Shown here in pieces: positions 16,871 to 25,903 of a DNA stretch of 64,000 bases. A program made the position numbers and the translations under genes. The notes beneath the pieces are model-generated. The model was not told where the DNA came from. It saw nothing but the letters and a program-made list of their open reading frames with translations, and searched no databases. Position 1 is the first letter of the stretch. Every line of letters begins with the position of its first letter. Source of the stretch: RYN-230 sp963723595 (lineage in GTDB: Bacteria; Actinomycetota; Actinomycetes; Streptosporangiales; Streptosporangiaceae); assembly GCA_963723595.1 (NCBI GenBank), contig CAVRRQ010000006.1, positions 558,001 through 622,000 on the forward strand, given 5' to 3'.

Positions 16871-18640
16871 ATGAGGAGACGCAGAATCACGGGGCTGGCT
16901 GCGTTTGGCGCGGTAGCCATGCTGGTCCTATCCGCATGCGGCGGCAGCAGCGGGAGCGGGAGCGGCGGTTCCGGCTCGTCGTCATCCGCCTCGTTCAACG
17001 CCGCCGTCACGAAGGTGGTCAACCCGTCCAGCCACAAGGGGGGAACGCTGACTTTCGGCGACAGCAGCACCCCGGACTCGACCGACCCGGGTAATACCTA
17101 CTACGCGTTCATGTGGAACCTCGCCCGGTTCTACACGATGCCGCTGATGACCTATAAGTCCTGCCCGGGCAAGTGCGGCCTGCAGGTCGTGCCGGATCTG
17201 GCGACCGGCCCGGGTGTGGTCAGCGACGGCGGACTGACCTGGACGTATCACATCCAGCCGGACGTCAAGTTCGAGGACGGGACCACGGTCACCTCGGCGG
17301 ACGTCAAGTACGCCGTCGAGCGCACCTTCGACCGTGCCCTGTTCCCACTCGGGCCGTCCTACTACCCGCTGCTGCTCGCACCCCAGAAGCCGGTGTACCC
17401 GGGTCCCTACAAGGACCGGTCCAAGAACCTGATGGGCCTGAACGCGGTGACGACGCCGAATGCGACGACCATCGTGTTCCATCTGGCGAAGCCGTTCGCG
17501 GACTTCAACTATGTGGTGGCGATCCCGCAGAGCGCGCCGGTGCCGCCGAACAAGGACACCGGCGCCAACTATCAGCTGCACCCGATCTCCACGGGGCCGT
17601 ATAAGTTCCAGAGCTACCAGCTGAACAAGACGCTCACGATGGTGCCGAACACGTTCTGGAAGGCGTCGAGCGACCCGAACGCCAAGCAGCTGGCCAGCAA
17701 GATCGTCATCAACTGGAACATGAACGCGAACGACATCGATAACCGGCTGCTCGCGGGTGACCTGGACGTGGACGCGGCGGGCACCGGGGTGCAGGCGGCG
17801 GCGCGGGCCAAGATCTTGTCCTCGCCCACGCTGAAGGCCTCCTCAGACAACCCGATCAGCGGGTTCCTGTGGTTCGCCTACCTCAACACCGTGGTCAAGC
17901 CGCTGAACAACCTGCACTGCCGTGAGGCCATCGAGTACGCGGCCAACAAGACCAACCTGCAGACCGCGTACGGCGGCCCGGTCGCGGGCGGCCAGATCGC
18001 CAGCACGGTGGCGCCGCCGAACGTCATCGGGCAGAAGTCGTTCGACCTCTATGCGGCCACGACGAAGCCGGATGGTGACGTGGCCGCCGCCAAGGCCCAG
18101 CTCAAGGCCTGCGGGCAGCCGAACGGCTTCACCACCGGGATCACCTACCGAAGCGACCGGCCCAAGGAAGTGGCGGCCGCCACCGCCCTGCAGCAGGCGC
18201 TGAGCCAGGTCGGGATCAAGACCACGCTGCACGGGTACCCGTCAGGGACTTACTTCAGCAACTTCGCGGGTGTGCCGAACTACGTTCACTCGCACAAGCT
18301 GGGCATCGCGTTCGGCGGCTGGGCCCCGGACTGGCCAGACGGTTACGGCTTCTTCAACTTCATCACGGCCGGCGACACGATCAGCCCGGCCGGGAACACC
18401 AACATCGAAGAGCTCAACGACCCGAAGGTGAACAGCCTGCTGAACAAGATGGCCGGTACCAATAACGCCACGCAGCGCAACTCCTACACCGCCCAGATCG
18501 ACATGCAGGTAATGAAGGACGCTGCGATCCTGCCCGAGGTGTACGCCAAGTCGCTGCTGTACCGCAGCCCGAACCTGACCAACGTCTACGTCCAGCCCTA
18601 CTACGGCATGTACAACTACGCCGTGCTGGGCCTGAAGTAG
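16871..18640 (+). CDS. ABC transporter substrate-binding lipoprotein (SBP_bac_5)
   Basis: A 589-residue lipoprotein of the oligopeptide/nickel-binding family. It has a basic start MRRRRITGL, a hydrophobic core and the lipobox LSAC, whose cysteine is followed by a Gly/Ser linker. The mature protein opens GGTLTFGDSSTPDSTDPGNT and contains the family regions TYHIQPDVKFEDGTTVTSAD and HPISTGPYKFQSYQ. The start at 16871 follows GGAGG by 12 bases. No permease or ATPase genes lie next to it, so this is an orphan binding protein that must share a transporter encoded elsewhere. The long stem-loop after the stop supports a monocistronic unit. Confidence 0.9.
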   Translation: MRRRRITGLAAFGAVAMLVLSACGGSSGSGSGGSGSSSSASFNAAVTKVVNPSSHKGGTLTFGDSSTPDSTDPGNTYYAFMWNLARFYTMPLMTYKSCPGKCGLQVVPDLATGPGVVSDGGLTWTYHIQPDVKFEDGTTVTSADVKYAVERTFDRALFPLGPSYYPLLLAPQKPVYPGPYKDRSKNLMGLNAVTTPNATTIVFHLAKPFADFNYVVAIPQSAPVPPNKDTGANYQLHPISTGPYKFQSYQLNKTLTMVPNTFWKASSDPNAKQLASKIVINWNMNANDIDNRLLAGDLDVDAAGTGVQAAARAKILSSPTLKASSDNPISGFLWFAYLNTVVKPLNNLHCREAIEYAANKTNLQTAYGGPVAGGQIASTVAPPNVIGQKSFDLYAATTKPDGDVAAAKAQLKACGQPNGFTTGITYRSDRPKEVAAATALQQALSQVGIKTTLHGYPSGTYFSNFAGVPNYVHSHKLGIAFGGWAPDWPDGYGFFNFITAGDTISPAGNTNIEELNDPKVNSLLNKMAGTNNATQRNSYTAQIDMQVMKDAAILPEVYAKSLLYRSPNLTNVYVQPYYGMYNYAVLGLK

Positions 18641-18679
18641 CCAGCGGAACCCGGTAACTGGGGCAAAAGAGGAGGCGGT

Positions 18680-18740
18680 GGCGCTCGTGCGCGGCCTGGC
18701 GATGCTTAGTCGCTAGACATCCTGGCCGGGCACGAGCGCC
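18680..18740. terminator. extended hairpin after the lipoprotein gene
   Basis: GGCGCTCGTGC at 18680-18690 pairs perfectly with GCACGAGCGCC at 18730-18740. Inside, CGGCC/GGCCG and TGGCGA/TCGCTA make further pairs, giving a branched structure. It lies 40 bases past the stop, which fits a terminator. Confidence 0.7.
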
Positions 18741-18847
18741 GCGTCAGCGGGGTCCCTACCTTCGGGTGGCTGCCGGCCGATGAACGCGCTAATCCAGCTC
18801 CGGGAGTCCCCGCCGGAAACAGAGCGACCGGCCACGTCGCGGCGACC

Positions 18848-19282
18848 CTAAATCGTCACAGGAGTGATCCCCGCGGATCCCGCCTGTTGAGAGGGCTGCC
18901 CGCTCCCGCTCAGGAGTAATTTTTCCAAGGCGATTCCGGGAATCGTGTCCCAGCCCAGGATCTGGAGGATCTCGGCAAGCCATGACGGCACCGCGTGCAG
19001 TACCACACGCCGGATGGGACAGCCGCTGGCATTGGAGGGTCCGGTCAGGCGGACGATGCGGTGGAGCCCGGCAAGGTCGCAGTACCGGACCCCGCTGAGG
19101 TCGATGCGGATCTCGCGGTACCCCTCGGCGGTTGCCAGCCCAGCGAGGAGGACTGGGTAAGTCAACTCGTCGATCTCCCCGGCGATGACCAGCCAGGATG
19201 GGCTTCCACTGCTGCTGACCCGCAGCGCTTCATTGTCAGCCATCCGGCGCCGGTTCCAGTCGTAGTGAGGTGCGCGTGCCAT
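18848..19282 (-). CDS. STAS-domain anti-sigma factor antagonist
   Basis: A 144-residue protein with a STAS fold: WLVIAGEIDELTYPVLLAGL, then IRIDLSGVRYCDLAGLHRIV. In classical antagonists the switch residue is the serine of a D-S/C-S/A-G motif. Here the sequence is YCDLAGL, so the phosphorylatable serine is replaced by aspartate and this member may be constitutively phospho-like or regulated otherwise. Starts at 19282 or 19243 (MADNEALRV) are both possible; neither has a strong ribosome site. No anti-sigma partner is adjacent, although ATPases of the matching type occur at 2.3 and 48.2 kb. Confidence 0.8.
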   Translation of the reverse strand: MARAPHYDWNRRRMADNEALRVSSSGSPSWLVIAGEIDELTYPVLLAGLATAEGYREIRIDLSGVRYCDLAGLHRIVRLTGPSNASGCPIRRVVLHAVPSWLAEILQILGWDTIPGIALEKLLLSGSGQPSQQAGSAGITPVTI

Positions 19283-19340
19283 GATTCCGGCCTGCGCTGA
19301 CTAACTTGCCGCTCGCTCCGCGAACGCCGGAAGACTAACA

Positions 19341-19367
19341 CCGTAAGCGTACATGGAAAGCTTACGG
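19341..19367. promoter_or_regulatory. palindrome CCGTAAGC-N11-GCTTACGG
   Basis: The perfect eight-base arms lie between the TetR gene stop and the STAS gene start. This could be a TetR-type operator for the STAS gene or a weak terminator of the TetR gene. The arms resemble the GTAAG/CTTAC halves common in TetR operators. Confidence 0.45.
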
Positions 19368-19447
19368 CGTCCACTTGATTCCGCAGCCTGTCCGGCGAAC
19401 GCGAGCGTGTCCAGGGCACCTGCCGGCGGCCCAGCCTTGCTTGCCTG

Positions 19448-20317
19448 TCAATCGTGGCTGGAATCAGGGCTCCCGGCCACGAAGGCCGCGATGCGGTCAA
19501 GCATGTCCTCCAGGCCGGTCCCGAACTCTCGGTCCCAGCGGTCCTCGGCGAGCCCTGCCGCCAGGCGGTACACCGTCGGGAAGCGCAGGCGGTCGATCTC
19601 ATCCGCCGGGTCGATCAGCTCGTGCGGGCTGTCAGCGTCCTCGACTGCTTCCCGCTGCCCAGGTGAGCGGGCCGGGCTCAGTCCGCCGGGAACCGGGTTG
19701 GCGGCGGCCTGCCCGGCCGTTCCGCGGTCCCCGTCCGGGCTGGTGTCGGCGCTGGTGAAGGACCCGTCACCGGGTTTGGGGTCCCGGAGGGCCATGGCGC
19801 TGGTTTCCAGCAGGAGGTAGCCCAGCAGGAAACTGTTGAATGTGCGGTAGGTGAACAGGACCTGCTCGTCGGTGAAGCCCTCGTCGCCCAGGCCGCTCAG
19901 CATCGACTCGACCCAGCGCAGCGACCGGAGCGGCGGATTAACCCAGGGAGCCTCCGGTGGGCGGGTGGCAACCAGCGGGAAAGCGTGCGGGTGCGCCCGG
20001 GCGTAGCGGCGTACCCCCTGCGCCATCCCGGTCAGGTACTGGCGCCAGCCTTCTGCCGGGCGCAGTTGGACCTCTGGATCGTCTCCGAGCTCGTTCACGA
20101 TGCGTTCCACGACCGCGTCTAGCAGTTCGTCCCGGTCCTCGACGTACCGGTACAGCGACATCGAGCGAACTCCCAGCCGGGACGCCACCGCGCGCATGGT
20201 CGCGGCCCCGATACCCTGCTCGTCCACCAGTTCCAGCGTGGCCGTGACGATCCGGTCCAGCGACAGGCCCCGGCCGGGTCGGCTCCGGCGGCCGGGCCTG
20301 GTCCGCGCTTGTGTCAC
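19448..20317 (-). CDS. TetR/AcrR-family transcriptional regulator
   Basis: A 289-residue TetR protein. The HTH spans residues 18-65 (LSLDRIVTATLELVDEQGIG, RAVASRLGVRSMSLYRYV), preceded by a basic arm RPGRRSRPGRG. The C-terminal domain is of the TetR_C_1 (tetracyclin repressor-like) type, with an acidic, Pro/Gly-rich insert at about residues 185-225 that lengthens the protein beyond the usual 220. The ligand is unknown. It lies upstream of the STAS gene on the same strand, with a palindrome between them that could be its site. Confidence 0.88.
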   Translation of the reverse strand: MTQARTRPGRRSRPGRGLSLDRIVTATLELVDEQGIGAATMRAVASRLGVRSMSLYRYVEDRDELLDAVVERIVNELGDDPEVQLRPAEGWRQYLTGMAQGVRRYARAHPHAFPLVATRPPEAPWVNPPLRSLRWVESMLSGLGDEGFTDEQVLFTYRTFNSFLLGYLLLETSAMALRDPKPGDGSFTSADTSPDGDRGTAGQAAANPVPGGLSPARSPGQREAVEDADSPHELIDPADEIDRLRFPTVYRLAAGLAEDRWDREFGTGLEDMLDRIAAFVAGSPDSSHD

Positions 20318-20600
20318 CGGAACCTCACCTCGAGACGACAGCAGTGCTCAGCGGCCAGCGCGATCGGGACCACCTGCCGGCTGCTCGCCTGCTGATCATC
20401 TTAAGGTCTGCCGGCTTTATGAATCCGCCGTCCCTGTAGCGCGCCTGGCTGGCCCTCACGGCGACCGCAGGCGCATACGGCCCACGAGAATCCCGCAATT
20501 GCCATGTTTTACACAGAAGCCAGCAGCGGCATGGGAAGGGGCGGCATCGTACTGGTCACAGCCACGGTGGTGCTGCACGACGTCCGGACTGGCCGCTGGC

Positions 20601-21614
20601 CTACCGCGCCGCCTGCCTACCGTGCCGCCTGGCCGAGCGGCTGCCTTTCTCCTTCTTCCGCAGCTTCCGGTCGTCACGCAGTTCTGAAAAGGGCTCCTCC
20701 TCGATTGGATGGCCGCCCGCGACGGCGCGGCCGCGTTCGAGTTCGGCGTTGAATTCGGCGCCGAACAGGATGGCTACGTTGGAGATCCACATCCAGATCA
20801 GGAAGACGATGACGCCGGCGAGGCTGCCGTAGATCTTGTTGTAGTGGCTGAAGTTGGCGACGTAGAGGGCAAACAATGCGGAGGCGATGAGCCACAGGAT
20901 GACAGCGATGAAGCCACCCGGGCTGACCCACTGGAAGCCGTGCTTGGCGTTCGGGCTCGCCCAGAACAAGATGGCCAGGATCAGCCCGATGATGACCAGC
21001 AGGACCGGCCACTTGGCGATGTCCCACACCGTGACGGCTACCGAGCCGACGCCCAGCGCGTTCCCGACCTTCTGCGCCAGTCCGCCAGTTACCACCACGA
21101 TGACGGCCGCCGCCACCAGCAAGACCATCGTGACGATGGTGACACCCAGCCGGATCGGTGCCGTTTTCCAGATTGGGCGGCCCTCGGGAACGTCATAGAT
21201 GGCGTTGGAAGCGCGCATGAAGGCCGCGACATAGTTGGACGCCGACCACAGGGCGAGCACGAGCGCCACGATGCCGACGATCCCGGAGGCGGCGTGGTTC
21301 GCCTGCAGGCGCGTGACGTTGTCGCTGATGATGCTGCGAACGGAGGCAGGCGCTACCTTGCCGATGTTGGTGATGAGCGACTGGGTGACGGAGTGGCCGA
21401 CCAGGCCGAGCAGGGAGACCAGGACGAGCAGGCCCGGGAAGATCGACTGGATGCCGAAATAGGTCAGCGCCGCCGCCCGGTCTTGCAGGTCGTCATCCTT
21501 GTACTCCCGCAGCGTTCGCTTGGCCGCGTCACGCCAGGAGCCGCCGCTCAGGTCCGTCGGGTCATTTGGTGCATCCTCGCGGGCATCGCTGTCCGCACTT
21601 CGTGATCTGGCCAT
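20601..21614 (-). CDS. YihY/virulence factor BrkB family membrane protein
   Basis: A 337-residue protein with six membrane helices in the YihY/UPF0761 pattern. Landmarks are RAAALTYFGIQSIFPGLLVL at the first helix, the SASNYVAAFMRASNAIYDVP loop, and the last helices with FSHYNKIYGSLAGVIVFLIW and LFGAEFNAELER. The N-terminus is acidic and the C-terminus strongly basic. The family is widespread but without an agreed function; transport or envelope maintenance has been proposed. It is last in a run of four same-strand genes that look like an envelope or stress operon, 139 bases after the DUF3618 gene. Confidence 0.92.
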   Translation of the reverse strand: MARSRSADSDAREDAPNDPTDLSGGSWRDAAKRTLREYKDDDLQDRAAALTYFGIQSIFPGLLVLVSLLGLVGHSVTQSLITNIGKVAPASVRSIISDNVTRLQANHAASGIVGIVALVLALWSASNYVAAFMRASNAIYDVPEGRPIWKTAPIRLGVTIVTMVLLVAAAVIVVVTGGLAQKVGNALGVGSVAVTVWDIAKWPVLLVIIGLILAILFWASPNAKHGFQWVSPGGFIAVILWLIASALFALYVANFSHYNKIYGSLAGVIVFLIWMWISNVAILFGAEFNAELERGRAVAGGHPIEEEPFSELRDDRKLRKKEKGSRSARRHGRQAAR

Positions 21615-21753
21615 CGGCGATGACCCTCCTAACTAGTCGTCGCGCGGCTGGTTCCAGGTGCGCCGCGGCAGGGCCGGATTTCAGGCCATGCGGCTGGCCG
21701 GACACCCAGGGCGGTGTCCGGCCAGCCTTGGCCAAGCGGCGCGCCGGCCGCTG

Positions 21754-22360
21754 TTACTGGTGGCTGCCGGTCACGGTGCCGCGAGCTGCCTGGGCCTGGT
21801 CCTGGACGTCGTGCGCCGAGCTCGCCGCCTCGTCCTTGACGGTCGCTGCCGCGTCGGTCGCTGCGGCCTTGACCGACTCGGCTGCCTGCTGTGCTGAGTC
21901 CTGGAGGTTGGCCGCGGCATCTTTGGCTGCGCTGGTCACCGCCGGCACGGCGGCCTCCTTGACCTTCGCCGCCGCACGCTCCTCGGCCGGGCTGGCCAGG
22001 CAGGAGCGAGCCCACGAGCCAGCCGACACCGACTGCGATCAGGCCGACCGCCAGCGGGTTACCCGCCGCCTGGCGGCGCAGCTGGGCCGGAGCCGCTGAC
22101 ACCTTGTCCTGGGCGGCTGACATTTTCTCCCGGACCGCCGGCAGCTGCTGCCCCGCGGCGGAGCGGGTGCTGGAGGCGGACTCTGACGCGGTGCCCATGA
22201 CCTTGTCCTTTACTCCCCGGACCGCGGAACGGGCGCTGGCTGCCCTGCGCTTTGCCGCCTGCGCCGGGTTGACCGTGTCGGCCAGGGTGTTGACGTCCTC
22301 GCTCAGGTTGGTGCGGGTTTCCTCGATCTGCTCGCGGATCTGGTCTGGATTGCTGGTCAT
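21754..22360 (-). CDS. DUF3618 family protein (frameshifted)
   Basis: The N-terminal half, MTSNPDQIREQIEETRTNLS, is the DUF3618 signature, followed by amphipathic helices and a single membrane helix GLIAVGVGWLVGSLLP. A one-base shift near 21995-22005 then moves the frame. The second half, AAAKVKEAAVPAVTSAAKDA and similar Ala/Lys/Glu heptads, is recovered in another frame and ends at 21754. Together they give about 200 residues, a normal length. It probably lies against the membrane as a long helix. It overlaps the holin-like gene start region by four bases, so the genes are co-translated. Confidence 0.8.
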
Positions 22361-22776
22361 GACGTGCCCTCGTTTCCACGTACTGCGCTGGGGATCTGCT
22401 TGACGGTCTCCGCGGTCTGCGGGACACCCGGGACGGCACTGATCTCGCGGCGCCCAGTCAGCCCGAGGACCGCGGCGACGACCAGCCAGATGGCCGCGAC
22501 GATCAGCGCTGCCCAGCCCCGGCCAGTGGCATCGCCGATGCCCCACCACGCGGCGACCGACGCGAACAGCAGGACCATGTGACCGCTGATCCCAGCCCCC
22601 GCCAGCAGCCCGGCGCCCTTTCCGGCCCGGCTGGCTGATTCGCGGATCTCGGCCTTGGCCAGCTCCACCTCCTGGCGCAGGAGCGTACTGAGATCCTCCG
22701 CAACCTCTGAGAACAGCTCGCCGACAGACGCCCGCGAGTCAGACGGCGGCACGGTCGGCTCGACCGGGCGGGTCAC
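22357..22776 (-). CDS. holin-X / phage_holin_3_6 family protein
   Basis: A 139-residue protein with an N-terminal amphipathic helix (LFSEVAEDLSTLLRQEVELA, then KAEIRESASRAGKGAG) and two membrane helices (GISGHMVLLFASVAAWWGIG and AALIVAAIWLVVAAVLGL). This is the actinobacterial 'holin-X' layout, which in bacterial chromosomes is thought to be a housekeeping or stress membrane protein, not a phage lysis gene. The start overlaps the stop of the upstream gene by four bases, and its stop overlaps the next start. No other phage genes are near. Confidence 0.88.
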   Translation of the reverse strand: MTRPVEPTVPPSDSRASVGELFSEVAEDLSTLLRQEVELAKAEIRESASRAGKGAGLLAGAGISGHMVLLFASVAAWWGIGDATGRGWAALIVAAIWLVVAAVLGLTGRREISAVPGVPQTAETVKQIPSAVRGNEGTS

Positions 22777-23444
22777 AACGGGTCCCCATAGGCGGTCTGG
22801 TCGCCAGAGACCACTGGGACGCCCTCGCCATACGACGGGTAGCCAGCCACGTCAGCCTGCCGGACGGTCTGCTCGCCAAGCCCCGGCGCGGTCGCTGGTG
22901 CTGCCGTTTCCGTAGAATCGTCGGCCGTCGCGTCTTTCAGCCCCCGGGTGAGGCGCCCGGCCACCAGGCCCGCTCCTGCTGCAAGCGCCAGGAATACTGC
23001 CGGCCTGCGGCGAGCAAAGGACTGCACCTCGTTCACCACCTGCCCGGGCTCGCGGTCCTCCAGCCAGTGCCCGGCATCACGGACCCGTGATGCGGCCTGC
23101 TGGGCCAGGTCGACCGCCACGCCCTGGTCGGAGTTCCCGGCCATGGAGCGGAGTTCGTCGCTGAGCGAAAGCAGTTTTTTCGCTATCCGCTGCTGCCCGT
23201 CGGCCGCTTGCTCCCGCAATTGGCCTTGAGCCTGCTGGAGCAGGTCCCTGCCCTGGCGCCCGGCTTCTGCCGCGACCCCCGAGGCCTGCTCCCGGGCAAC
23301 ATCACCCACATGCTTTCCTGCCTGAGCGCCGCTGTTAGCCAGGTCAGATGCCTGATCCTTGACCAGCTGAGCCGTGTCCTGCTCCGTCTCCGGCGATCCG
23401 CCACCCGACGGCGGTGTGGATCCAGTCAGATAGTTCTCGGTCAT
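22773..23444 (-). CDS. membrane-anchored helical protein, YtxH-like
   Basis: About 223 residues. A long, Gln/Ala/Asp-rich helical region (TAQLVKDQASDLANSGAQAG, then EQASGVAAEAGRQGRDLLQQ) resembles YtxH/LEA-type stress proteins. One membrane helix follows (RRPAVFLALAAGAGLVAGRL), then an acidic-to-neutral tail ending TAYGDPL. Start 23444 is used because GAGGAG lies ten bases upstream; the frame is open to 23528. It is the first gene of the operon with the holin-X, DUF3618 and YihY genes. The set is common in actinomycetes and may respond to osmotic or envelope stress, though I infer that from domain type only. Confidence 0.78.
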   Translation of the reverse strand: MTENYLTGSTPPSGGGSPETEQDTAQLVKDQASDLANSGAQAGKHVGDVAREQASGVAAEAGRQGRDLLQQAQGQLREQAADGQQRIAKKLLSLSDELRSMAGNSDQGVAVDLAQQAASRVRDAGHWLEDREPGQVVNEVQSFARRRPAVFLALAAGAGLVAGRLTRGLKDATADDSTETAAPATAPGLGEQTVRQADVAGYPSYGEGVPVVSGDQTAYGDPL

Positions 23445-23588
23445 ACGGGTGATCTCCTCGGGGATTGGGTGAATTTCGGGCCACCGCCACGAACTGGGTG
23501 CAGCGGCGGGCCGCGCAGTGCTGCGCACTGCAGGCCCTAGCGCTGCTTGTCGCGCGCACCAGGGGGGTGGCCTTACGGCGTCTGAGGA

Positions 23589-23622
23589 GCACGGGCCACC
23601 GGCTCAGAGCCGGTGGCCGTGC
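23589..23622. terminator. stem-loop terminator
   Basis: GCACGGGCCACCGGCT pairs with AGCCGGTGGCCGTGC around a CAG loop, with one bulged G. It lies between the LysR gene end and the operon starting at 23444, both on the minus strand. Confidence 0.75.
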
Positions 23623-23682
23623 TTGCCCCCCTTGCGCCGGCTGGCTTCCACTACCCCCGCCCCGGCGGCTTACACAATAAGC

Positions 23683-24703
23683 TTATGAAAGAAACTTATG
23701 CTGGAAACTTACGGCGTCCCGCTCAGGAATGCGGCGCCGACCCTTGAAGCGCAGGGAAGACTGCTGTCCGTCGGGTCGGACCCTGGTCCGGAGCGGGCGA
23801 CGCCACCGGCGTGCGCTCACGCCGCGGACCGCGGTGATGGCCGCCGAGATCCAGGGGAGCAGGTGCTCGCCGTCGCGGACGATCAGGATGCTGTGCCGCG
23901 CGGTGCTGACCCCGGCGATGGGGATGCGGGCCACCGGCAGGCCGGTGCCGGCCGGGGTCCGCTCCGGGGCGATGGTGACCCCCCAGCCGATGCCGACCAG
24001 GCCGACCGCGGTGCCGATGTCGTTGACCGAGGCGGCCAGCTCAGGCTGGAAGCCGGCGGAGACGCACAGGGCCATGGACGAGGCGGCCGAGGGTGCTCGC
24101 CGGGCAGACGATCCAGGCTTCCCCGCGCAGTTCGGCCATGGTGCACTGGTCCGCCTCGGCCAGCCGGTGCCCGGCGGGCACGCACAGCCGGAGGGCGTCG
24201 TGGCCGAGGTCCCATTCGCGCAGCCCGGACCGCGGGCGTGGCTGCGGGGTGCCGAAGCGGGACACGATCGCCATGTCCAGCTGGCCGCGCAGCAGCGCGT
24301 CGGCGCTGGTCTCGTCGGTGGTCGCGATGAGCCGGATCTCGAGCTTCGGGAACTGCCGGCGCACCTCCATCAGCGCATGGCTCATGATCTGCGGCCCTTC
24401 GCGGAACGGCACGCCGACCCGGAGCAGCCCGCTGACCGCCTGGTCGTCGCGGCTCAGCGTCGCCTCCGCGGCGCGCAGCTCGACCAGGATCCGCTCGGTG
24501 TGCTCCAGCAGGATCCGGCCGGCCGGGGTCAGCGCGATCCGGTTGCCGCGCCGGTTGACGAGCGCGGTGCCCGCCTCGCTCTCCAGCGCGGAGAGCTGCT
24601 GGGACACGGCTGAACGGGTGTAGCGCAGCGCCCGGCCGGCCGCCGCGATCGAGCCTTCGGCGGCCACCGCTCGCAGCATGAGCAGTTTGCGGACATCGAG
24701 CAT
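23683..24703 (-). CDS. LysR-family regulator (frameshifted)
   Basis: The HTH is at the N-terminus (MLDVRKLLMLRAVAAEGSIA, RYTRSAVSQQLSALESEAGT). A substrate-binding domain follows (GLLRVGVPFREGPQIMSHAL), and after a one-base shift near 24080 its end is found in another frame (ALCVSAGFQPELAASVNDIG, PWISAAITAVRGVS). The last 35 residues before 23683 are unlike LysR and may reflect a lost stop. It is divergent from the catabolic operon starting at 24791 and is its likely regulator. The 87 bases between them carry CGCCAC/GTGGCG arms. Confidence 0.82.
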
Positions 24704-24790
24704 GCGTCACATCCATTAACGCCACGTGTCGCCGATAGTAACTCCAGATTACTTGTGGCGGGTATCGGCCGGGTTGCTGTAGTGAGTGCC

Positions 24791-25896
24791 ATGCGAGCCG
24801 CGCTCACCGAGATGCAGCGGATACCGACGTCCGGTGCTCGCGCCGTGGCCGCGTTCACGGTGGCGGGACGGCAGCTGCTGGCCATCCCGCAGCTGGCCCG
24901 GGACACCGGCGTCAGGCCGCCGGGGATGAACGGCGGCGACAGCGACACGGATCTGCTGCTGCTCGAGTGCGCGGGCGGGCGCTTCGAGCCCTGGTCGGCG
25001 CTGCCCGCCCCGGGCGGCGAGGACGCGGAGTTCTTCACCATCGGCGGCCGCTCGTTCCTCGCCGTCGCCAGCATCAGGACCGGGTCGGGCCCGTACGAGC
25101 TCGGCGACCGAGTCGCAGATCTTCGCCTGGGACCGGGACCGGTTCGTGCCGTTCCAGAGCGTGGCCACGTTCGCGGCCAAGCAGTGGAAGCACTGGCGCA
25201 TCGGCGAGCGGCATTTCCTCGGGCTGGCGCAGGGCGTCGATCCGCCCTGGGGAGGAGGACCGCAACCGCGATTCGGTCGTCTACGAGTGGGACGGCTCGT
25301 CGTTCGCGCCGCAGCAGCAGATCCCGTCCCGCTGGGCCTACAACTGGCACGCGTTCCGGATCGGGGACGAGTTCTTCGTCGCGCACGCCGACCACGCCGG
25401 GGTGAGCGTGCTCTACCGCTGGGACGGCGACCCGGCTGCGGCCGCACCAGGCGCTGGCCGCCGCGGGCGGCCGCGCGTTCGCGACCTTCGACGAGGGCGG
25501 GACCACCTACCTCGTCGTCGCCTGCATCTCGGCACCGACCAGGGTGATGCGCTGGGACGGCGGCCAGTTCACGCCGCGTCCAGACGCTCGACGGCCTCGG
25601 CGGGCGGGAGCTCGCGGTGGTGCGCGCACCGACGGCCACCTCCTGGTCATCCGGATCAACTTCATCCTCGGCACGCCGGCCGACCCGCACCCGGTCCTCG
25701 ACTCGCAGATCTACGCCTGGGACGGTGCGGCGCTGCGGGTCGCCGCCGAGTTCCCGACGTGCGGCGGCACGGATGTCGCGGTGCTCCGCCGGCCGGCGGG
25801 GGCATCGAGCTGGTCGTGTCGAACTCGCTGACGCCGCAGCTGCGCTTCGCCGCCGAGACGGTCCGCTATTCCCTGTCCCTCCCCACCTCGCGCTGA
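24791..25896 (+). CDS. EPTP/EAR-repeat beta-propeller protein (frameshifted)
   Basis: Broken near 25110, 25250, 25432, 25583, 25630 and 25800, but the pieces join into about 365 residues. The repeat unit is FFTIGGRSFLAVASIRTGSG then SQIFAWDRDRFVPFQSV, recurring as WRIGERHFLGLAQGV, VYEWDGSSFAPQQQIPSRWA, FRIGDEFFVAHAD and QIYAWDGAALRVAAEFPT. This alternation of hydrophobic strand and (Y/F)xWDG is the EPTP (epilepsy-associated) repeat of a seven-bladed propeller, rare in bacteria. No signal peptide is seen. It opens the operon and lies eight bases before the next gene. The role is unknown; binding of a substrate or protein partner is my guess. Confidence 0.7.
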
Positions 25897-25903
25897 GCCG
25901 CTG

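Noticed and set aside
22357..22776. Holin-like gene as evidence of a prophage
   Set aside because: No other phage genes are nearby, and it is embedded in a membrane-protein operon typical of actinomycete chromosomes.
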